From: Robiginitomaculum sp.
GTDB taxonomy: Bacteria > Pseudomonadota > Alphaproteobacteria > Caulobacterales > Maricaulaceae
Assembly (NCBI GenBank): GCA_026993275.1
Contig: JALWUB010000458.1
Location: 1 to 11,292 of the forward strand
Reading direction: 5' to 3'
Length of the DNA: 11,292 nt
A program made the translations under genes and the position numbers. Shown one piece after another: positions 7,540-11,292 of this stretch. Below the pieces are notes generated by a model. That model was not told the DNA's origin. It made no database searches and was given only the letters and a program-made list of their open reading frames with translations. How positions within the stretch are numbered: the stretch's first letter is position 1; each line of letters opens with the position of its first letter.

Positions 7540-8016
7540 TCACTCTTCAAGCAGGGAGCGCAGCATCCAGGCGGTCTTTTCATGGATTTCCATGCGCCGG
7601 GTCAGCAGGTCCGCCGTCGGCTGATCGCCGGCCTTGTCCACAAGGGGAAACAGGCTGCGGGCGCGCGCCGAGACCTTTTCATGATCCGCGGCCAGTTGCG
7701 CCACCATCTCCAGCGCCTTTTCGCCGCCCTGCGCCTCGTCCAGGCCGGTCAGGGCACCAAATTCACGGTATGAGCCCGGCGCCGCCTCGCCCAGGGCGCG
7801 GATGCGCTCGGCGATCTCGTCCACCGCCAGCGCCAGTTCAGTGTATTGGGTTTCGAACATCAGATGCAGGGACGAAAACATCGGCCCCTTGACGTTCCAG
7901 TGAAAGTTGTGGGTCTTCAGATACAGCGTGTAGGTGTCAGCCAGCAGGCCGGCCAGGCCCTCTGCGATGGCTTTGCGGTCCTGTGCGGACATGCCGATAT
8001 TGATTGCGGTGTTCAT
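7540..8016 (-). CDS. dps: Dps, DNA-binding mini-ferritin
   Basis: This 158-residue protein would form the dodecameric shell that oxidises Fe(II) with H2O2, stores the iron and shields DNA in stress or stationary phase. The inter-subunit ferroxidase ligands are all present: H39 (NFHWNVKG), H51 (SLHLMF), D66 and E70 (VDEIAERI), with the same spacing as H51, H63, D78 and E82 of E. coli Dps. The N-terminus is short and carries little of the lysine-rich tail that E. coli Dps uses to bind DNA, so DNA binding may be weaker; this is an inference. ATG 8016 has an excellent Shine-Dalgarno, AAGGAGG (8022-8028), five bases away. It is the first gene of a probable dps-peroxiredoxin operon, divergent from oxyR, with a predicted promoter and OxyR-like operator in the shared 96-base region. 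Confidence 0.96.
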   Translation of the reverse strand: MNTAINIGMSAQDRKAIAEGLAGLLADTYTLYLKTHNFHWNVKGPMFSSLHLMFETQYTELALAVDEIAERIRALGEAAPGSYREFGALTGLDEAQGGEKALEMVAQLAADHEKVSARARSLFPLVDKAGDQPTADLLTRRMEIHEKTAWMLRSLLEE

Positions 8017-8045
8017 ATGTGCCTCCTTTTCTGTGTCATGGCCAC

Positions 8046-8074
8046 AAGATAGGGATTGCCTGTAATCTTGTAAA
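8046..8074 (-). promoter_or_regulatory. Predicted sigma-70 promoter of dps
   Basis: On the minus strand, TTTACA (-35, 8074-8069) and TATCTT (-10, 8051-8046) are separated by exactly 17 bases. They match the consensus at 5 of 6 and 4 of 6 positions. Transcription would start roughly 8037-8040, leaving a short leader before the dps Shine-Dalgarno. Both boxes are touched by the inverted heptamer pair. Confidence 0.5.
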
Positions 8075-8084
8075 ACGATATATT
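8056..8084 (+). promoter_or_regulatory. Predicted sigma-70 promoter of oxyR
   Basis: TTGCCT (8056-8061) and TATATT (8079-8084) are spaced by 17 bases and match the consensus at 4 of 6 and 5 of 6. It overlaps the dps promoter face to face and lies inside the heptamer array, which would suit autoregulation by OxyR. The leader to ATG 8113 is short and has no clear Shine-Dalgarno. Confidence 0.45.
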
Positions 8085-8112
8085 TTTATCTTGTTGAGCG
8101 AATTTTTCGATT

Positions 8113-9000
8113 ATGACCCTGTCCCTGCGCCAGCTTGGCTATTTTGCGGCCCTCAGCGACACCCTGCATTTTGGCAAGGCGGCGGAGGCGTGCTGCGTCA
8201 CCCAGTCCACCCTGTCGGCCGGCATTCGCGAACTGGAAGCCCGGCTGGGCGCCAAACTGGCCGAGCGCACCAGGCGCAGCGTGGTGCTGACCCCGCTGGG
8301 CCGCGAAATCGCCAGCCGCGCCAAGGCGCTGCTGCGCGATGCCCATGAAATCGAGGCCCTGGCGGCAACGCAGCGCCAGCCTCTGAGTGGGCCGCTGCAT
8401 CTGGGTGTCATCCCCACCATTGCGCCCTATCTTTTGCCCGGCGCCCTGCCCGCCCTGCGCGCCGCGCATCCAGCGCTGGAACTGGTGCTGGCCGAAGACA
8501 AGACCGCGCAAGTGCTGCAGGGCCTGCGCGAAGGGCGCCTGGACGTGGTGCTGATGGCCCTGCCCTGGCCCATTGAAGGCCTGAGCAGCGAAACTCTCTT
8601 TGACGATCCCTTTGTGCTCGCCTGCCGCCCGGACCACAGGCTGGCCGGGCGCGAAATGGTCAGCCCGGCCGATTTTGCCGAAGAGCCGCTCTTGCTGCTC
8701 GCCGACGGTCATTGCCTGCGCGACCATGCCCTGGCCGCCTGCGCCCTGGACGGGCACCGGGTAATGCGCGGCTATGAAGGCGCCAGCCTGCTGACCCTGG
8801 CGCAAATGGCGGCGGGCGGGCTCGGCCTCACCCTGTTGCCGCACATGGCAGTGGATGCAGGGCTGGCGCGCCTGAGCGGGCTGGCCACCGTGCCGCTCGC
8901 CCCGGGCACGCCGCCGCGCCAGATCGCCCTGGTGTGGCGCAAGACCAGCGGCCGGGATGCGGAGTTTGCGGCACTGGGGAAGTTTTTCACGCACGCCTGA
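8113..9000 (+). CDS. oxyR: OxyR, LysR-family peroxide sensor and regulator
   Basis: This is a 295-residue LysR-type regulator (E. coli OxyR has 305). Residues 1-60 form the winged helix-turn-helix (FGKAAEACCVTQSTLSAGIRELE region), followed by a linker helix and a two-lobed regulatory domain from about residue 92. The diagnostic stretch is ADGHCLRDHALAAC: C201 and C210 are nine residues apart, exactly as the H2O2-sensing C199 and C208 of E. coli OxyR, within the same DGHCLRD context. This separates it from ordinary LysR proteins. Other cysteines are C27, C28 and C171. Start ATG 8113 has no clear Shine-Dalgarno; no better start was found. Divergence from dps-prx and the operator-like repeats indicate that it controls those genes and itself. 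No catalase or ahpCF is present in the window. Confidence 0.93.
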   Translation: MTLSLRQLGYFAALSDTLHFGKAAEACCVTQSTLSAGIRELEARLGAKLAERTRRSVVLTPLGREIASRAKALLRDAHEIEALAATQRQPLSGPLHLGVIPTIAPYLLPGALPALRAAHPALELVLAEDKTAQVLQGLREGRLDVVLMALPWPIEGLSSETLFDDPFVLACRPDHRLAGREMVSPADFAEEPLLLLADGHCLRDHALAACALDGHRVMRGYEGASLLTLAQMAAGGLGLTLLPHMAVDAGLARLSGLATVPLAPGTPPRQIALVWRKTSGRDAEFAALGKFFTHA

Positions 9001-9066
9001 ACGCCTATCACACGCCATGAATGGCTTTCAGCATGCCCCCCGGACCAGCTTCGCCATGGCAGGCCT

Positions 9067-9091
9067 TCGCCCATCGGCAAGCTCAGGGCGA
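9067..9091. repeat. Short hairpin resembling a dispersed intergenic repeat, between oxyR and valS
   Basis: TCGCCC (9067-9072) pairs with GGGCGA (9086-9091) around a 13-base loop. Read on the minus strand, the core CCCTGAGCTTGCCGATGGG closely resembles the short palindrome CCCTGAGCTTGTCGAAGGG, which I recall as scattered between genes in many bacterial genomes. The position between two converging genes fits such elements, which may help termination. No T tract is present. Outside it, CACGCCTGA at the oxyR stop (8992-9000) is complementary to TCAGGCGTG (9093-9101). Confidence 0.45.
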
Positions 9092-9104
9092 GTCAGGCGT
9101 GTGC

Positions 9105-11292
9105 TCAGCCTTGCAGGCGCGCCAGGGCGTCTTGCAGCTTGGCCATTTGCGCCTGGTAGCCGCGCAGTTTTTCGCGCTCGCCCTCGACCACCTTTTGCGG
9201 CGCCCGGGCGGTGAAGTTTTCATTGCCCAGTTTCTTTTCAAGCCGGGCAATTTCGGCGGCGGTTTTTTCAATTTCGCGGCTCAGGCGCTGGCGCTCGGCT
9301 TCCATGTCCACCGCGCCTTCCATGACCAGGGCATAGGTGACCTCGTCCACCACCGTCTGCAACGCGCCCTTGGGAGCCTTTGCGGCAAAGCTGATGCCGG
9401 AAATGCGCGCCAGGCGGGACAGGTGCGGCGCATAATGCCGGACCCGGGCCTGCAAGGCTTCGTTCGTGCTGCACACCACCATCGGCAATTTTGCCGCCGC
9501 CGGCACCCGGGCTTCGGCGCGCACCGAGCGGATGGCGGAAATCAGCCTGGTCAGCCAGGCCATTTCGTCCTGCGCCGCCTCGTCGATCAGCGCCGCATCG
9601 GGGCGCGGCCAGGCGGCCGAGATCAGCAGGGTCTCGCGCGCCGCGATCTGCCCCCAAAGCGCTTCGGTGATATAGGGCATGACCGGGTGCAGCATGACCA
9701 GCGCCTGGTCGAGCGCATAGGCGGCCACCGCGCGGGTTTCGGCCTTGGCGGCGCCGTCATCGCCGCCCAGCAGGGGCTTGACCAGTTCCAGATACCAGTC
9801 GCAATAGGTGTTCCAGACAAAGCGGTAAAGCGCATTGGCGGCATCATTGAAGCGGTATTCCTCCAGCGCCTTCGTGGCCGCTTGCGCGGTGCTGGCCGCC
9901 TCGGAAATGATCCAGCGGTTGAGCGGTTCGCGCACCTGCGCCGGGTCAAAATCCGGCACCGGCACACACTGGTTCATCTGGCAAAAGCGCGCCGCATTCC
10001 ACAGCTTGGTGCCAAAATTGCGATAGCCGGCAACGCGGGCTTCCGACATGCGGATATTGGTGCCCTGGGCTGCCGATATGGCCATGGTGAAGCGCAGCGC
10101 ATCGGCGCCATAGCTGTCGATCAGCTTCAGCGGGTCGATGGTGTTGCCCTTGGACTTGGACATTTTCTTGCCGTGCTCGTCGAGCACCAGGCCGTGAATG
10201 TAGACATCGGGAAAGGGGACTTCGCCAGTGAAGTGAATCCCCTGCATCATCATCCGCGCCACCCAGAAAAAGATGATGTCGTGCCCGGTCACCAGCACAT
10301 TGGTGGGATAGAACCGTTCCAGCTCCGGTGTCTTGTCGGGCCAGCCCAGGGTGGAAAACGGCCACAGAGCGGAGGAAAACCAGGTGTCGAGCACGTCCGG
10401 ATCCTGGTGCAGTTCCACCGGCTTGCCATAATGCTGCCGGGCGTCGCGCTGCGCCTCGGCCTCGTCCTGCGCAACAAAGACCGTGCCGTCCGGTCCGAAC
10501 CAGGCGGGGATGCGGTGGCCCCACCAGAGTTGCCTTGAAATGCACCAGGGCTGGATGTTTTCCATCCAGTGAAAATAGGTGTTTTCCCAGTTCTTGGGGA
10601 TGAAGCGCGTTTCGCCATTCCTGACCGCGGCGAGGGCGGGGCCAGCGAGCTTTTCCGCGTCCACAAACCACTGGTCGGTGAGCATGGGCTCGATGGGCAC
10701 GCCGGAACGGTCGCCGGTGGGCTGGGCAATGACCTTGTCCTCGACCCGGATCAGCAGCCCCAGGGCATCAATGTCCCGGACCACCTCTTTTCGCGCCTCA
10801 AAGCGGTCCATGCCAACATATTTTTGCGGCATGATGTCGCTGGCCTTCATGCAGCCGCGCTCGTCCATCAGTTCATAGAGAGGAAGATTGTGGCGCCTGG
10901 CGACCTGATAGTCGTTGAAATCGTGCGCGCCGGTGATTTTCACCGCGCCGGAGCCAAAGTCCGGGTCCGGGTATTCATCGGTGATGATCGGGATATAGCG
11001 GTCCGCCAGCGGCAGCAGCACCCTCTTGCCGACAATCGGCGCATAGCGCGCATCATCGGGGTGGACGGCAACGGCACCGTCGCCCAGCATGGTTTCCGGC
11101 CTCGTGGTGGCGATGGAAATATAGTCGCGCGTTTCGCGCAGGGTGATGTTGCCGTCTGCGTCGCGCTCCACATATTCGTAGGTCTCGCCGCCTTCCAGCG
11201 GGTATTTGAAATGCCAGAAATGGCCGTCCACCTCGCGGTTTTCCACTTCCAGGTCGGAAATCGCGGTCTGGAAATGCGGGTCCCAGTTGACC
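9105..11292 (-). CDS. valS: Valyl-tRNA synthetase, C-terminal three quarters (5' end outside window)
   Basis: This class I synthetase charges tRNA-Val and edits misactivated threonine. The frame runs open to the right edge (last full codon 11289-11291) and 728 residues are visible. The N-terminus with the HIGH motif lies outside. From the left of the protein: VNWDP near the edge; the CP1 editing domain with TTRPETMLGD and AVHPDD; the catalytic core stretches WCISRQLWWGHRIPAW and DVLDTWFSSALWPFSTLGWP; KMSKSKGN (codons at 10143-10166); the anticodon-binding helical domain (FNDAANALYRFVWNTYCDWY); and a C-terminal coiled coil (about the last 70 residues, heptad-like, EIARLEKKL) typical of ValS and absent from IleS and LeuS. 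All visible motifs are intact. It converges on oxyR with a 104-base gap. No regulatory leader is visible because the 5' end is missing. Confidence 0.98.
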   Translation of the reverse strand, partial: VNWDPHFQTAISDLEVENREVDGHFWHFKYPLEGGETYEYVERDADGNITLRETRDYISIATTRPETMLGDGAVAVHPDDARYAPIVGKRVLLPLADRYIPIITDEYPDPDFGSGAVKITGAHDFNDYQVARRHNLPLYELMDERGCMKASDIMPQKYVGMDRFEARKEVVRDIDALGLLIRVEDKVIAQPTGDRSGVPIEPMLTDQWFVDAEKLAGPALAAVRNGETRFIPKNWENTYFHWMENIQPWCISRQLWWGHRIPAWFGPDGTVFVAQDEAEAQRDARQHYGKPVELHQDPDVLDTWFSSALWPFSTLGWPDKTPELERFYPTNVLVTGHDIIFFWVARMMMQGIHFTGEVPFPDVYIHGLVLDEHGKKMSKSKGNTIDPLKLIDSYGADALRFTMAISAAQGTNIRMSEARVAGYRNFGTKLWNAARFCQMNQCVPVPDFDPAQVREPLNRWIISEAASTAQAATKALEEYRFNDAANALYRFVWNTYCDWYLELVKPLLGGDDGAAKAETRAVAAYALDQALVMLHPVMPYITEALWGQIAARETLLISAAWPRPDAALIDEAAQDEMAWLTRLISAIRSVRAEARVPAAAKLPMVVCSTNEALQARVRHYAPHLSRLARISGISFAAKAPKGALQTVVDEVTYALVMEGAVDMEAERQRLSREIEKTAAEIARLEKKLGNENFTARAPQKVVEGEREKLRGYQAQMAKLQDALARLQG

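Larger units (their letters stand above)
8044..8094. promoter_or_regulatory. Probable OxyR operator in the dps/oxyR divergent region
   Basis: A heptamer occurs three times: ACAAGAT at 8044-8050, and ATCTTGT at 8065-8071 and 8088-8094. The first two form a perfect inverted repeat with 14 bases between the arms, and the last two are direct repeats 23 bases apart, close to two helical turns. ATAG-N7-CTGT (8049-8063) matches one half of the E. coli OxyR consensus ATAG-N7-CTAT with one mismatch. The whole array covers both predicted promoters. The location and the divergent OxyR support OxyR binding; it has not been shown. Confidence 0.6.

Noticed and set aside
6801-7892. Plus-strand frame of 363 codons across the peroxiredoxin and dps genes
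   Set aside because: It crosses two well-supported minus-strand genes and their spacers, and its product has no family resemblance.
8086-9018. Minus-strand frame of 310 codons opposite oxyR
   Set aside because: Codon-aligned shadow; the opposite strand has the OxyR cysteine motif and full LysR length.
9021-10538. Plus-strand frame of 505 codons opposite valS
   Set aside because: Codon-aligned shadow of valS, whose synthetase motifs are unmistakable.

Overview
This is a GC-rich, tightly packed chromosomal segment. The gene set fits an alphaproteobacterium: a FlaEY-like flagellar protein, an OxyR/Dps/peroxiredoxin cluster, and a ValS whose motifs are intact. The assignment rests on gene content and style, not on a phylogenetic marker. 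No RNA gene, CRISPR array, insertion sequence or phage gene was seen, and no stretch without a gene exceeds about 140 bases.

Left part (1-6822), probable motility/envelope block. A histidine kinase, cut by the left edge, is followed on the same strand by a 1135-residue exported protein built from tandem AMIN-like beta modules and a long TPR superhelix. Facing it, on the minus strand, is a 900-residue cysteine-free protein with flagellin-like ends and a seven-bladed beta-propeller in the middle, resembling the FlaEY flagellar regulatory family of Caulobacter and relatives. The two large genes overlap tail to tail by 60 bases, with codons in exact antisense register.

Middle part (6903-9000), peroxide-response module. 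Dps and a Prx5-type peroxiredoxin lie in tandem on the minus strand. They are divergent from a LysR-type regulator that keeps both redox cysteines of OxyR. The 96-base divergent region holds overlapping predicted promoters and three copies of a heptamer (ACAAGAT/ATCTTGT) around an ATAG-N7-CTGT element, a likely OxyR operator. A long hairpin lies just after the peroxiredoxin gene. The likely logic is that OxyR senses H2O2 through C201/C210, controls itself and dps-prx, and the products bind iron and DNA (Dps) and reduce peroxides (Prx).

Right part (9001-11292). A short spacer holds a hairpin that resembles a widely dispersed bacterial intergenic repeat. It separates oxyR from the convergent valyl-tRNA synthetase gene, whose 5' end lies beyond the right edge.

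Most of the window is ordinary chromosome. The points worth a second look are the architecture of the FlaEY-like protein, the AMIN/TPR protein beside it, the antisense-register gene overlap, and the OxyR operator layout. I see no clear sign of a wholly new defence or mobile system.
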